A stretch of 64,000 nucleotides of DNA from UMGS172 sp045637775 (GTDB taxonomy: Bacteria > Bacillota > Clostridia > Oscillospirales > Acutalibacteraceae): assembly GCA_045637775.1 (NCBI GenBank), contig JAZUAC010000042.1, forward strand, positions 62,001 to 126,000, in the 5' to 3' direction. The notes beneath the pieces are model-generated. The model was not told the DNA's origin and did not search any database. It worked only from the letters and a program-made list of their open reading frames with translations. Of this stretch, positions 24,986 through 33,841 are shown piece by piece (positions within the stretch are counted from its first letter, which is position 1; each line of letters begins with the position of its first letter). A program made the translations under genes and the position numbers.

Positions 24986-27067
24986 ATGCTGAATATTGAT
25001 GGCAATAGTTTTAAAGTTAATATAAATACATCTGAACATTCCGCATTTATTGAAAATGGATGCTTTGGTGATGTTACATTGTTGCCAACACCCATATTTT
25101 CTATGCGTTTAAAGCATTTGACAGACGGTGAAAGCATACATTTTAACTCTCAAAATACTTGGGAAAAGGTGACGGTTATAAAACGAGTCACAAGCTACGA
25201 GCTTTGCTTTAAAAACCCCGAAGGTATTTCTGATATTTCAGTTTTTGTTACTGCCAAGGTGACCGAAAACGGCATCCGTTGGTCGGTTGAGGTTGCAAAT
25301 GATAATACCGAATATTCGTGTATGGAGGCAAACTACCCAACGCCGAAAATGACAGGTGAGTATCTCGATTATTTTGTTCCGCTTAAATCGGGTGTTGTAA
25401 TTGAAAACGCTACCGAAAAAGTTTCAAGCTTTGAGCGTGTTTATCCGCACTGGGGATACTGTATGCAGTATTTTGCTGTGTATGGAAGAAAAAACGGTAT
25501 TTATATCGGCATTGAGGACGGTAGGGCTGCTTCAAAGCGTTTTACCTATGAAACGGGTAACGGAACGTGCTCGCTTAAAGCCCAGTTTTTTGGCATAGGT
25601 GCAAGTCTTCCTGCAAATTCGTTTAAACTTTGGGGCGAATGTAATTGGCAGTTTTTTGAGGGTGATTGGTACGATGCTGCTCAAATTTATGCTGATTTTG
25701 TATGCCGTGAGGCCGAATGGCTACCTGAAATTGATGAAAACGGCCGACCCGATACTGCACAACGGTTCAAGGATGTACCTTTCTGGATATGTGATTATAT
25801 ACCTAATTCAGAGTCGCAAGGGGATAACAAGCCTAAAAACATAAGCGCAGGAACCGAGATTTATCCAAAAGATTATTGGTACAAAGCACCTATTGAGCTT
25901 AAGAATAAATTGGGTGTGAATGTGGCTTACCATGTTTATAATTGGCATGAGATACCGTTTAATATTGAATATCCTCACTTTTTGCCTGCTCGACAGGAGT
26001 TTTTGGACCATGCAAACGAGCTTCGTGAAAACGGAGTATATGTTTTGCCTTATATCAATGCCGTGAGCTGGGAAATGAATGACGGTGATGCAGGGTATGA
26101 CCTCAATTTCCAAAACGAAGGACACAAACACGGTGTTGTGCTGGAGGACGGCAGTTTCTTTGTTGGAAAGTATCCGCAATACACCAAAACGGGTAAGGAA
26201 AGCCAGCTTGTGCCTATTTGCGGTATGTCGGCTTTGTGGCACAACTATTTTGAAAAACTGACCCGTGAAATGGAGTCGACATTGCCGATTGACGGTATTT
26301 ATTATGACGAGGTTTCGGCTAATCCGGGTGTGCCGTGCTTTAATAAAGAGCACAACCATTTACCCGGTGGCGGTAACTACCGTGTAACGGGCTACAATGC
26401 TATGATGCGTAAAATCAATGCCGAAAAGCCAGAGGATAGCTTCTATTTTTCGGAATGCAATGCCGAAGCCTTTATGAAAAGTTTTGACGGCTTCCTCACT
26501 TGGATGTGGGTTGATGCCGGTGCTGTGCCTGCTTTCCCTGCGGTTTATGCAGGTCATATCCAAATGCTTGGACGTTGTACTCACGGTGTTAAGAAGGATG
26601 ATTTTGACTTCTTTAAATACTGCACCGCAAGCAGTTTGACCTACGGACAGCAGTTGGGCTGGAGTAAAGCCGACATCGTGTATTCCGACCGACATATGGA
26701 GTTTTTGAAAAATTGTGTCGATGTCCGTGTGAAATACACAAAGCTTTTTAACGGCGGTAAAATGCTTCGTCCTGCAAAGGTTAAGTGTGACCTTCCAAAG
26801 CTTAAAACAACGGCAGGCTTGTGGTTTGAGGGTGAAATTGTTTCCGACCAAATTATCACAGGGTCGTGGAGAACGGCTGACGGCTCAAAAACAGTGATTT
26901 TTGCCGTAAATTTGAGCGAAGAAACCGCCGAATTTGAATTGACTTTTAATTCTAAAGAATATGGCGTTTGCGAAAACGAACTTCCCGAAGGATTTGCCTT
27001 AAACGGTGACGATTGTTCAGTAAAAACCACTGCCAACCGCTACGAAGTGAAGGTTTGGGAAATATAA
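24986..27067 (+). CDS. DUF6259-like glycoside hydrolase family protein
   Basis: A 693-residue protein with no signal peptide, so probably cytoplasmic. The N-terminal 220 residues look like a beta-sandwich; the middle (about 250-580) looks like a TIM barrel with acidic strand ends GVNVAYHVYNWHE, YVLPYINAVSW, DGIYYDEVSANPG and FYFSECNAEAF; the last 80 residues form a beta domain. This resembles the DUF6259 group of predicted glycosidases found in gut Firmicutes. The Asp of YYDE and the Glu of FSECNAE are plausible catalytic residues by position only. ATG 24986 follows CGAGGTGG. The neighbouring genes suggest an acidic or host-type glycan as substrate. Confidence 0.6.
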   Translation: MLNIDGNSFKVNINTSEHSAFIENGCFGDVTLLPTPIFSMRLKHLTDGESIHFNSQNTWEKVTVIKRVTSYELCFKNPEGISDISVFVTAKVTENGIRWSVEVANDNTEYSCMEANYPTPKMTGEYLDYFVPLKSGVVIENATEKVSSFERVYPHWGYCMQYFAVYGRKNGIYIGIEDGRAASKRFTYETGNGTCSLKAQFFGIGASLPANSFKLWGECNWQFFEGDWYDAAQIYADFVCREAEWLPEIDENGRPDTAQRFKDVPFWICDYIPNSESQGDNKPKNISAGTEIYPKDYWYKAPIELKNKLGVNVAYHVYNWHEIPFNIEYPHFLPARQEFLDHANELRENGVYVLPYINAVSWEMNDGDAGYDLNFQNEGHKHGVVLEDGSFFVGKYPQYTKTGKESQLVPICGMSALWHNYFEKLTREMESTLPIDGIYYDEVSANPGVPCFNKEHNHLPGGGNYRVTGYNAMMRKINAEKPEDSFYFSECNAEAFMKSFDGFLTWMWVDAGAVPAFPAVYAGHIQMLGRCTHGVKKDDFDFFKYCTASSLTYGQQLGWSKADIVYSDRHMEFLKNCVDVRVKYTKLFNGGKMLRPAKVKCDLPKLKTTAGLWFEGEIVSDQIITGSWRTADGSKTVIFAVNLSEETAEFELTFNSKEYGVCENELPEGFALNGDDCSVKTTANRYEVKVWEI

Positions 27068-27080
27068 TCTTAAGTTCAAA

Positions 27081-27118
27081 AGACAAGCATCGAAACAAAA
27101 ATTGATGCTTGTCTTTTT
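27081..27118 (+). terminator. Intrinsic terminator of the DUF6259-like gene
   Basis: AGACAAGCATC (27081-27091) pairs with GATGCTTGTCT (27104-27114), then TTTT. Confidence 0.88.
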
Positions 27119-27158
27119 GTATTGTCTCTTCAATCATAACCACCAGTTTAACTGATGG

Positions 27159-27935
27159 TTATGATTTTGCGCTTGGCGGAAAGCCAAACATCTTTTTGTA
27201 TTGCTTGTAAAAGCCGGAATAATCGTTAAATCCGCACTCGATTGCAGCTGTGGTGGCAGGTGTGCCGTTTTTTATTTTCCCGTGTGCCGAAAGCAGTTTT
27301 TTCTGCAGGCAATACCTCCACACAGATGTCTGCATTTCATTTTTAAACAGGTGCGAAAGCGTTGACGGAGAAACGTGGCAATGGCTTGCTATCTGCTCAA
27401 CCGAAATATCTTGTGAAAGATTTTCTTCAATAAACTTTATGGCCGTTTGGGCGGTTTCGGTAAGGGTTACACGCTCGGCAAACCGCTCCTTTTGCGAGGA
27501 CAACTCGTACAAAATAACATCCAACAGCGATTTGGAAACTTCAAGGCCGACTTGGTTGTTTGAACCGTTGGCCACCGAAATCAAATTGTCAAAAAGGTGT
27601 TTTATATTCTCTCCAACGTCATAAATACCTATTTTGCTAAACGGCTCGACGTCGGTTGGAATGTTTGCCTTTGAAAAGTTAATAATACACCTCAAATATC
27701 GGTCGGGATTGCCCAAAATCTTAACCTGATGATAGGTTTCTTTCGGGATAAAAATGAGCGTATTCTCGGTCAGTTTAAGGTTAACCGTTTCCGAAATAAA
27801 CTCGGCCTCCCCGCCCAAAAACAGTATTATTTCATAAAACAAATGAAACTCTTTACCGTTTCGACTGCTGTCACCCTTGGCATATTTAAAATAAAAATCG
27901 TCCTCTGTAAGTTCAATCAGAAACTTGTTTTGCAT
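27159..27935 (-). CDS. AraC family transcriptional regulator with cupin sensor domain
   Basis: A 258-residue regulator. Residues 1-150 look like a cupin ligand-binding domain (EFHLFYEIILFLGGEAEF and FIPKETYHQVKI). Residues about 160-258 carry two helix-turn-helix motifs of the AraC/XylS type: ISVEQIASHCHVSPSTLSHLF and the final GFNDYSGFYKQYKKMFGFPP. ATG 27935 is preferred because AAGGGTGGTGG precedes it; upstream in-frame codons lie in the divergent promoter region. Divergent from the propeller-aldolase gene by 131 bases, so it probably controls that operon in response to its sugar acid. A hairpin at 27133-27166 overlaps the stop codon. Confidence 0.9.
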   Translation of the reverse strand: MQNKFLIELTEDDFYFKYAKGDSSRNGKEFHLFYEIILFLGGEAEFISETVNLKLTENTLIFIPKETYHQVKILGNPDRYLRCIINFSKANIPTDVEPFSKIGIYDVGENIKHLFDNLISVANGSNNQVGLEVSKSLLDVILYELSSQKERFAERVTLTETAQTAIKFIEENLSQDISVEQIASHCHVSPSTLSHLFKNEMQTSVWRYCLQKKLLSAHGKIKNGTPATTAAIECGFNDYSGFYKQYKKMFGFPPSAKS

Positions 27936-28066
27936 CAAACCACCACCCTTAAAACTAATTATATAAAGTTTTGCAGAAATGTCAATGTTTAGTACAGAAT
28001 TATCTATACACATTGATAAAATATCTATTAAAATAGAAATATATTACATTTTCATGGGGGTTATTT

Positions 28067-29830
28067 ATGAATAACGCAAAGACTATTCCGTGTCAAGTTT
28101 TGAAAAATCCTTGGAGTTCGAAATATTGGGAGAGCATCCGTGTTTTTCAGGGATGTCCCACCATTGCCGTGACCAAAGGTGGACGGATTTTTGCCGGCTG
28201 GTATGCAGGCGGAACAAGAGAACCGCACATGAGCAACTACAACCTTTTGGTGGCTAGTGACGACGGCGGAAACACCTGGTCAAAGCCTATTATCGTCATC
28301 CCCGGAAGTTATGAGCATAGCATCCATTCGTTGGATATTCAGTTGTTTATTGACCCCAAGGGCGTTTTGCACGTTCAATGGGTGCAGAACAACACTGTAA
28401 AACCGGGTATGGACTATAACAACATGAGTAAATTTATGGGTCCCGCAAGGAGTGACGGATACATTTTTGGTGATTTTGTCCATGCAGGATGGCAGATAAC
28501 CTGCTCAAACCCCGATGCCAAATTGGACGAGTTGGAGTTCACCGAACCTCAATATATTTATCCCGGATTTTTGCGTTGCAAGCCAACCTTTATTGACAAC
28601 GATAATTGGGTCTGCTTTGCCTACGACCAGATGACCGACACCTATGGCTACAACATCACCAACGACGGCGGCAAAACCTACACACGCCACTACGGCGGCA
28701 AAAAGTTAAAGACCGACTTTGACGAAACAATGGCCTACAAAATGGATGACGGCACGTTGAGGATGTTTGCCCGTTGCGGCGGCGGTTGCCTTGCCGAGTG
28801 CTATTCACACGACAACGGACTTACTTGGACCGACGGGCAGGACAGCGGTATTGTTGCATCCGACACAAGATTTTATGTGCAAAAATTGCCCTCAGGCAGA
28901 GTGTTGCTTGTCAACAACGATGACCCGACAGCCCGCAGCAAAATGACTGTGCAACTTTCCGAGGATGACGGCAAAACGTGGAAATATAAAAAGTGTATTG
29001 ATGAGCGTGATGCTGTATCATATCCTGACGCCGACTATCGTGACGGTAAAATTTATCTTGTCTACGACCGTGGCAGAACCTCTCATAAAGAGATGATTTT
29101 TGCCTCTTTCACCGAGGATGACATCATCAACGCCAACGAAATTGAACTGAAGGTGATAAGCAAACCGTTGCCTAACCCCGATAAAAAAGCCGTTATTCAA
29201 TCGGTTGAGGACAACAAGCTGGTTGCCATTGTTCGAGGTGTGGATTCGGAAAAGTTGATACCTATGGCCGAGGCTTTGTACAAGGGCGGTATCCGACTGC
29301 TTGAAATAACCTATTCGGCAAACGGCTCAATACCCGATGAGGAAACTGCCGCTAATATAAAAGCGTTGGCAGAGCATTTCAAAGGCAGAATGTTCATCGG
29401 TGCAGGAACTGTTTTAAATGTTGAACAGGTGAGAAAAACCAGGGCTGCAGGAGGTTGCTTTATAATCTCACCCGATACCAATGAGCAGGTTATCCGCGAG
29501 ACATATAGGCTCGGTATGGTATCAATGCCGGGTACGCTGACTCCGACCGAGATAAGTCAGGCGCATTCCTTCGGTGCTGATTTTGTTAAATTGTTCCCCA
29601 TAACCAACCTCGGTGCAGACTATGTCAAGGCGGTCAAAGCACCGCTTTCCAACGTGAAATTGCTTGCCGTTGGCGGAATTAACGAAAACAATATGGCAGA
29701 ATACCTCAAAGCAGGGGCAGTCGGCTTTGGTATCGGTTCAAATCTTACCGACAAAAAGCTGATAGATGATGAGGATTGGGACGGAATTACCCGTCTTGCA
29801 CAAAAATTTGTTTCTGCATCAAAACAATAA
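28067..29830 (+). CDS. Fusion of BNR/sialidase-like propeller with KDPG/KDPGal aldolase
   Basis: A 587-residue two-domain protein. Residues about 20-365 form a BNR-type propeller with Asp-box-like repeats (ASDDGGNTWSKP, TNDGGKTYTRH, SHDNGLTWTD, SEDDGKTWKY), as in sialidase-like glycosidases or lyases. Residues about 372-587 are a complete class I 2-keto-3-deoxy-6-phosphogluconate/galactonate aldolase: KLVAIVRGV, the catalytic Glu in RLLEITYSANG, GAGTVLNVEQV, the Schiff-base Lys in DFVKLFPITNLG, and LLAVGGINENN. No signal peptide is present. There is no internal start at the junction (near 29170), so the fusion appears real in this sequence. dgoK lies downstream. The aldolase role is secure; the propeller's substrate is unknown. 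Confidence 0.85.
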   Translation: MNNAKTIPCQVLKNPWSSKYWESIRVFQGCPTIAVTKGGRIFAGWYAGGTREPHMSNYNLLVASDDGGNTWSKPIIVIPGSYEHSIHSLDIQLFIDPKGVLHVQWVQNNTVKPGMDYNNMSKFMGPARSDGYIFGDFVHAGWQITCSNPDAKLDELEFTEPQYIYPGFLRCKPTFIDNDNWVCFAYDQMTDTYGYNITNDGGKTYTRHYGGKKLKTDFDETMAYKMDDGTLRMFARCGGGCLAECYSHDNGLTWTDGQDSGIVASDTRFYVQKLPSGRVLLVNNDDPTARSKMTVQLSEDDGKTWKYKKCIDERDAVSYPDADYRDGKIYLVYDRGRTSHKEMIFASFTEDDIINANEIELKVISKPLPNPDKKAVIQSVEDNKLVAIVRGVDSEKLIPMAEALYKGGIRLLEITYSANGSIPDEETAANIKALAEHFKGRMFIGAGTVLNVEQVRKTRAAGGCFIISPDTNEQVIRETYRLGMVSMPGTLTPTEISQAHSFGADFVKLFPITNLGADYVKAVKAPLSNVKLLAVGGINENNMAEYLKAGAVGFGIGSNLTDKKLIDDEDWDGITRLAQKFVSASKQ

Positions 29831-29850
29831 AAAATACAAGCAAGATAATT

Positions 29851-30012
29851 ATGAAAATTACAAAACTTGAAGCTATAAAGGTAAAGCCCCGTTGGATGTT
29901 TTTGAAAATGCATACCGACTGCGATATTTACGGTCTCGACGAACCCGTTTTGGAAGGGCATCGCAACGCAGTTGATGGCGGTGTGCTTGCACAGCTTACA
30001 CCCAACATTTAA
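29851..30012 (+). pseudogene. dgoD: Truncated galactonate dehydratase (dgoD) remnant
   Basis: A 53-codon frame from ATG 29851. Its first 40 or so residues match the start of enolase-superfamily D-galactonate dehydratase: MKITKLEAIKVKPRWMFLK, then LDEPVLEGHR. The last dozen residues (DGGVLAQLTPNI) do not fit the family and the frame stops at 30012, whereas the intact enzyme has about 380 residues and all of its metal ligands lie further on. I interpret this as a deletion remnant. It lies in the place where dgoD is expected, between the aldolase and dgoK. Confidence 0.72.
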
Positions 30013-30036
30013 AGAAAACTATGGAAGGATGTTTAA

Positions 30037-30975
30037 ATGGCAAATTATATAACTATTGACGGTGGAACAACCAATACCCGACTGACTTTGGTGACCGACG
30101 GCAAATGCGTTGATACCGTGAAATATAATATCGGTGCAAGAGCAGGTATCGAGGATAAAACTGCTTTGGAAAACGCGGTCAAAGAGGGGATAGATACACT
30201 TCTTGACCGTAACAGCCTTAAAGAAACCGACATAAAAAGAATAATTGCCAGCGGTATGATAACCTCGGAGTTTGGACTTTGTAAATTAGACCACCTAGTG
30301 GCACCTGTCGGTATAAGCGAACTGCACAGCGCAAAGCATGAAGTTACCCTTGCCGACATTTCAACTATTCCGTTTGTATTTATACGCGGAGTAAAGCTTT
30401 TGGGAGAAATTTTGGAAAATGCCGATATGATGCGCGGCGAAGAAACCGAGCTTTTTGGTCTTTCAGATTCTTTTTCGGGAGTTTACATTCTCCCAGGGTC
30501 ACATTCAAAAATTATAAATGTCGATGAAAACGGCAAGATAGTATATTTTAAGACCGAACTCACAGGAGAGATGATATTTGCATTGTCTAATGACACCATC
30601 CTAAAAAGCACTGTTGACTTATCGGTTGATGAACTGTCGGATGAATATCTGTTAAAAGGCTATCGCTACTGCAATGAATTTGGTATAAACGAAGCACTTT
30701 TTAAGACGCGTGTATTGGGTAATCTTTTTAATGCAGACAAGGTGCAAGCCTACAGCTTTTTTATTGGTGTAATACTTTGTGCCGAAATAAACACGGTATT
30801 GAAAATGAAACCACAAAGAATTACGGTCGGCGGCAAAAAACAGATCAAGCAAGCCACCGTTATGCTGCTTCGTGAACTTTGCGATGCCGAAATAATCTCG
30901 GTTGATGAGGCAATCGTTGACTGCTCATCTTCATTGGGCGCTGTCAAGATTTTTGAGCATAACAAAGACAAATAA
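30037..30975 (+). CDS. dgoK: 2-dehydro-3-deoxygalactonokinase
   Basis: A 312-residue kinase that phosphorylates 2-keto-3-deoxygalactonate at C6, giving the substrate of the aldolase encoded upstream. The ATPase-fold phosphate motif TIDGGTTNTRLTLV opens the protein; ASGMITSEFGL, MMRGEETELFGL, ILPGSHSKIINVD and LTGEMIFAL are typical DgoK segments. ATG 30037 follows GGAAGGATG. It lies 24 bases after the dgoD remnant in the same presumed operon. Cytoplasmic, normal length. Confidence 0.93.
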   Translation: MANYITIDGGTTNTRLTLVTDGKCVDTVKYNIGARAGIEDKTALENAVKEGIDTLLDRNSLKETDIKRIIASGMITSEFGLCKLDHLVAPVGISELHSAKHEVTLADISTIPFVFIRGVKLLGEILENADMMRGEETELFGLSDSFSGVYILPGSHSKIINVDENGKIVYFKTELTGEMIFALSNDTILKSTVDLSVDELSDEYLLKGYRYCNEFGINEALFKTRVLGNLFNADKVQAYSFFIGVILCAEINTVLKMKPQRITVGGKKQIKQATVMLLRELCDAEIISVDEAIVDCSSSLGAVKIFEHNKDK

Positions 30976-31012
30976 CTGTGATTATCACACGCAGCTACTT
31001 GAATAAAAGATA

Positions 31013-31041
31013 TTGATTTTATCCAAAACAAGCTATATAAT
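31013..31041 (+). promoter_or_regulatory. Sigma-A type promoter for the SGNH hydrolase gene
   Basis: TTGATT (31013-31018) and TATAAT (31036-31041) with a 17-base spacer. It gives the esterase gene a start independent of the upstream operon. Confidence 0.65.
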
Positions 31042-31070
31042 GGTCTTAACATATTTTAGGTTGTGATAAT

Positions 31071-32090
31071 ATGAAACTGTCTTTTGACAAAATTCAGGAA
31101 ATAACCACAGGTGCTGTGCGGGTTGAACAGCATGGCGATGTGATAAACTTTTTCCGCTTTACCAAAGCACAGGAAGAGTTTTACAAAACCTACAACGAAG
31201 GCTTTTACACAAAAACCTTCGCACCTGCAGGTGTGCGATTCCGTTTTAAGACTGACAGTAAATTTTTGAACATCAAGGCCTTTGTGACAACAGTCTTTGC
31301 CGCAACGAGAGGGTATTATTCCTTTGATGTCAAGGTAAACGGCGAATTTATCGGAGCTGTTGACAACTACGGTGACGCTGTTTTTGAGGGCAACTATACC
31401 AAATACGAATTCCCTTTGGGCGAGGTTGACAAAACCGTTGATTTGGGCGACGGTTTAAAGACGGTCGAGGTGTATTTTCCTTATACCGTAAAGGTCGATT
31501 TAAAAGAGGTCAACCTGTCGGACGGTGCGGTGGTTGAAGCTTTGCCGAAACGTGAAAAACTGCTCTGCTTCGGTGACTCGATAACCCACGGTCACGATTC
31601 GACCCGAAATTGCCGCCACTACACGGCTCAGCTTGCCGATGCGCTCGACCTTGAGTTGTACAACAAAGGCATTGGCGGTGAGGTGTTTAAGCCCGAACTT
31701 GCCCGTTGCCGTGAGGAATTTGACCCCAAAATCGTCACGATTGCCTACGGCACAAATGACTGGTCAAAAGGCATACCCGATGTGTTTGCCCGTGATTGCC
31801 GTGAGTTTTACAAAACGGTGAGCGAGCTTTACCCCAACGCCAAAATTTTTGGTATAACACCACCGTGGAATAAAAATTTCGATAACCCCTCACAACCGAT
31901 GACCTTTTTGGAGATTGCCGAGGAAATCGAGAATTTGACGGCCGACCTTTCAAACGTTACAATAATCCGTGGTGACAACCTTGTCCCGCACGATGAAAAA
32001 TATTTCGGTGACCTTTTTGTCCACCCGTCGAATGAAGGTTTTGACTGCTATTTCAAAAACCTTTACTGTGAAATTTATAAGTATATATAA
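31071..32090 (+). CDS. SGNH/GDSL hydrolase (predicted carbohydrate esterase)
   Basis: A 339-residue protein with a beta-sandwich N-terminal domain (about 1-155) and a C-terminal SGNH hydrolase domain. The catalytic blocks are visible: the Ser of LLCFGDSITHGHDS near residue 169, the Gly block in NKGIGGEVF, the Asn of IAYGTNDWS, and the Asp/His pair implied in DLFVHPSNEGF. No signal peptide, so it probably acts in the cytoplasm on imported, acetylated oligosaccharides. It follows dgoK by 95 bases but has its own promoter and ends at a terminator. The substrate is inferred from context only. Confidence 0.88.
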   Translation: MKLSFDKIQEITTGAVRVEQHGDVINFFRFTKAQEEFYKTYNEGFYTKTFAPAGVRFRFKTDSKFLNIKAFVTTVFAATRGYYSFDVKVNGEFIGAVDNYGDAVFEGNYTKYEFPLGEVDKTVDLGDGLKTVEVYFPYTVKVDLKEVNLSDGAVVEALPKREKLLCFGDSITHGHDSTRNCRHYTAQLADALDLELYNKGIGGEVFKPELARCREEFDPKIVTIAYGTNDWSKGIPDVFARDCREFYKTVSELYPNAKIFGITPPWNKNFDNPSQPMTFLEIAEEIENLTADLSNVTIIRGDNLVPHDEKYFGDLFVHPSNEGFDCYFKNLYCEIYKYI

Positions 32091-32100
32091 ACATAAATTT

Positions 32101-32127
32101 AAGCACATCTTCGGATGTGCTTTTTCT
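32101..32127 (+). terminator. Intrinsic terminator of the SGNH hydrolase gene
   Basis: AAGCACATC and GATGTGCTT pair around TTCG, followed by TTTCTTTTTG. It closes the carbohydrate island and separates it from spoIIIA. Confidence 0.92.
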
Positions 32128-32185
32128 TTTTGTTCTAAACCTATTATTTCAATCATAAACTGTCCTTAGAAAGGATGGACGTGCT

Positions 32186-33163
32186 ATGCAAAAGGACAGA
32201 ATTGAAACGATAATGACAGTTTGCGATTATTTACCGCGGGATATTAAGAATATTATCAAAGTGTTACCTTTAAAGGTGTTAAACGAAATAACTGAAATAC
32301 GTTTAAGGGTAAAAAGACCGCTTGGTTTGACATTAAAGGGTGAGAACGTGTTTCTTTCAAAAAGCGGACAGGTCTGTCATCTGTGGCAACAAGGATTATA
32401 TGAGGTTACCGAGCAGGAAGTGACCGAAGCCTTTAACCTTATGTGTGACCGTTCGGTATATGCTTTTTCTGAACAGATAAAGCAAGGATTTATCACCTTA
32501 AAAAACGGTTGCCGAGCAGGTCTTGCGGCATCGGCGGTCTATGAAAACGGAGTTTTAAGCGGTTTTTCTAAAATATCTTCTATAAATATTCGCATTGCTT
32601 CAGAATATAAGGGCTGTGCCATGCCGTTGACCAAATATTTATCAGGTGGATTGTTGATATCAGGACCTCCGTCGTCGGGCAAAACGACAATTTTGCGCGA
32701 TGCGGTAAGGCTTATATCTGACGGAATCGGAACAAATCGCAAGAGGGTAGCGGTGATTGACTCGAGAGGCGAGATAGCCGCCGTTTCAAGCGGTATTCCT
32801 CAAAACGATGTAGGATTATTGACGGATGTTATTTCGGGCGTAGATAAAAGAGAGGGAATAGAGATTGCTTTAAGAACACTCAACCCTGAGGTAATAGCAT
32901 TTGATGAAATAGGCAACATAAAAGAGGCAAAGGCGGTGTGTTCCGGGCTGTTTTCGGGTGCTTACACCGTGTGTACTGTTCATGCAGGCTCTGTTAAAGA
33001 AATTTTGCAACGTGATTCGGCAAGAGTGCTGATTGAATCGGGTGCTGTGGAAAATATAGCCTTTTTATCTTCTGTAGGTGCTGAACCTATTGTTTTAAGT
33101 GTGGATGAAATCATAAACAATTCAAAGCAAACTAAAGTAAAACGAGGTGTTTTGAATGTTTAG
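32186..33163 (+). CDS. spoIIIAA: Stage III sporulation protein AA (ATPase)
   Basis: A 325-residue secretion-type ATPase that is thought to power the SpoIIIA-SpoIIQ channel between mother cell and forespore. Walker A is SGPPSSGKTTILRD near residue 158; Walker B lies at EVIAFDEIG near 240. The N-terminal domain has EITEIRLRVKRPLGL. AAAGGATGG precedes ATG 32186. First of eight tightly packed genes. A CATAAACT at 32154-32161 fits the -10 of sigma-E promoters, but no convincing -35 is seen. It overlaps spoIIIAB by 8 bases. Confidence 0.95.
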   Translation: MQKDRIETIMTVCDYLPRDIKNIIKVLPLKVLNEITEIRLRVKRPLGLTLKGENVFLSKSGQVCHLWQQGLYEVTEQEVTEAFNLMCDRSVYAFSEQIKQGFITLKNGCRAGLAASAVYENGVLSGFSKISSINIRIASEYKGCAMPLTKYLSGGLLISGPPSSGKTTILRDAVRLISDGIGTNRKRVAVIDSRGEIAAVSSGIPQNDVGLLTDVISGVDKREGIEIALRTLNPEVIAFDEIGNIKEAKAVCSGLFSGAYTVCTVHAGSVKEILQRDSARVLIESGAVENIAFLSSVGAEPIVLSVDEIINNSKQTKVKRGVLNV

Positions 33164-33635
33164 GATTATCGGGATTTTTCTGGTCTGTACAAGCGTTGCT
33201 TCGATAGGTTTTATATACTACGAGCATCTTCTTTTCAGAAAACGGTATCTCGAGCGCATGACCATGTTTTCTAAAAACTGTGCTAATGAAATGCGCTCAC
33301 AGCACGATAATATCTTTAATATAATCAATTCTTATTCGGTTAAGGAGCTTAAATTCTTAAAAGAGATAAATATGGATTCTATAAACGATAAAAAGACTTT
33401 AAGTGCGATTATGGAAAAAGCAAAAATACATACCGATGACCGCGACTTGATAATTGAATTTTTGCAACGGCTTGGCGTCAGTGATATTATAAGCCAAAAG
33501 ACACTTTGTGACTATTTTTCGGATAGATTTTTGGTGGTGACATCGGGTGCCGCAAGAGAACTTGAAGAAAAAGGCAAGCTTGTACGTTCTTTGTGTCTAT
33601 TGTCAGCGGCGGCATTGTTTATTATTTTGATTTGA
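33156..33635 (+). CDS. spoIIIAB: Stage III sporulation protein AB
   Basis: A 159-residue membrane protein with hydrophobic segments at both ends (about 3-22 and 141-158) and a helical middle part, the layout of SpoIIIAB. The pattern GFIYYEHLLFRKRYLER near the start and REL..KGKLVRSLCLLSAAA near the end fits the family, which resembles type II secretion GspF proteins. ATG 33156 overlaps the spoIIIAA end. Identification rests partly on the conserved operon order. Confidence 0.9.
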   Translation: MFRIIGIFLVCTSVASIGFIYYEHLLFRKRYLERMTMFSKNCANEMRSQHDNIFNIINSYSVKELKFLKEINMDSINDKKTLSAIMEKAKIHTDDRDLIIEFLQRLGVSDIISQKTLCDYFSDRFLVVTSGAARELEEKGKLVRSLCLLSAAALFIILI

Positions 33636-33645
33636 GGAACATAAA

Positions 33646-33840
33646 ATGGATGTTGATTTTATTTTTCAGGTTGCGGGTATCGGAATAATAGTTGCAGTGT
33701 TGCATCAGCTTCTGCAACGCTCGGGACGTGAGGAACAAGCTATGTTAACCACCCTTGCAGGACTTATTGTTGTGCTTATTATGGTTGTTAACGAAATAGG
33801 CAATCTGTTTGAAACCGTAAAATCGGTGTTTGGGCTCTGA
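33646..33840 (+). CDS. spoIIIAC: Stage III sporulation protein AC
   Basis: A 64-residue protein with two membrane helices. The segments IFQVAGIGIIVAVLHQLLQR and REEQAMLTTLAGLIVVL are nearly canonical for SpoIIIAC. ATG 33646 follows GAGGAAC. It is followed by spoIIIAD after 1 base. Confidence 0.96.
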   Translation: MDVDFIFQVAGIGIIVAVLHQLLQRSGREEQAMLTTLAGLIVVLIMVVNEIGNLFETVKSVFGL

Positions 33841-33841
33841 T

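Noticed and set aside
32130..32170. Possible sigma-E promoter for spoIIIA
   Set aside because: CATAAACT fits the -10, but no acceptable -35 is present at the right distance, so it is not listed as a feature.
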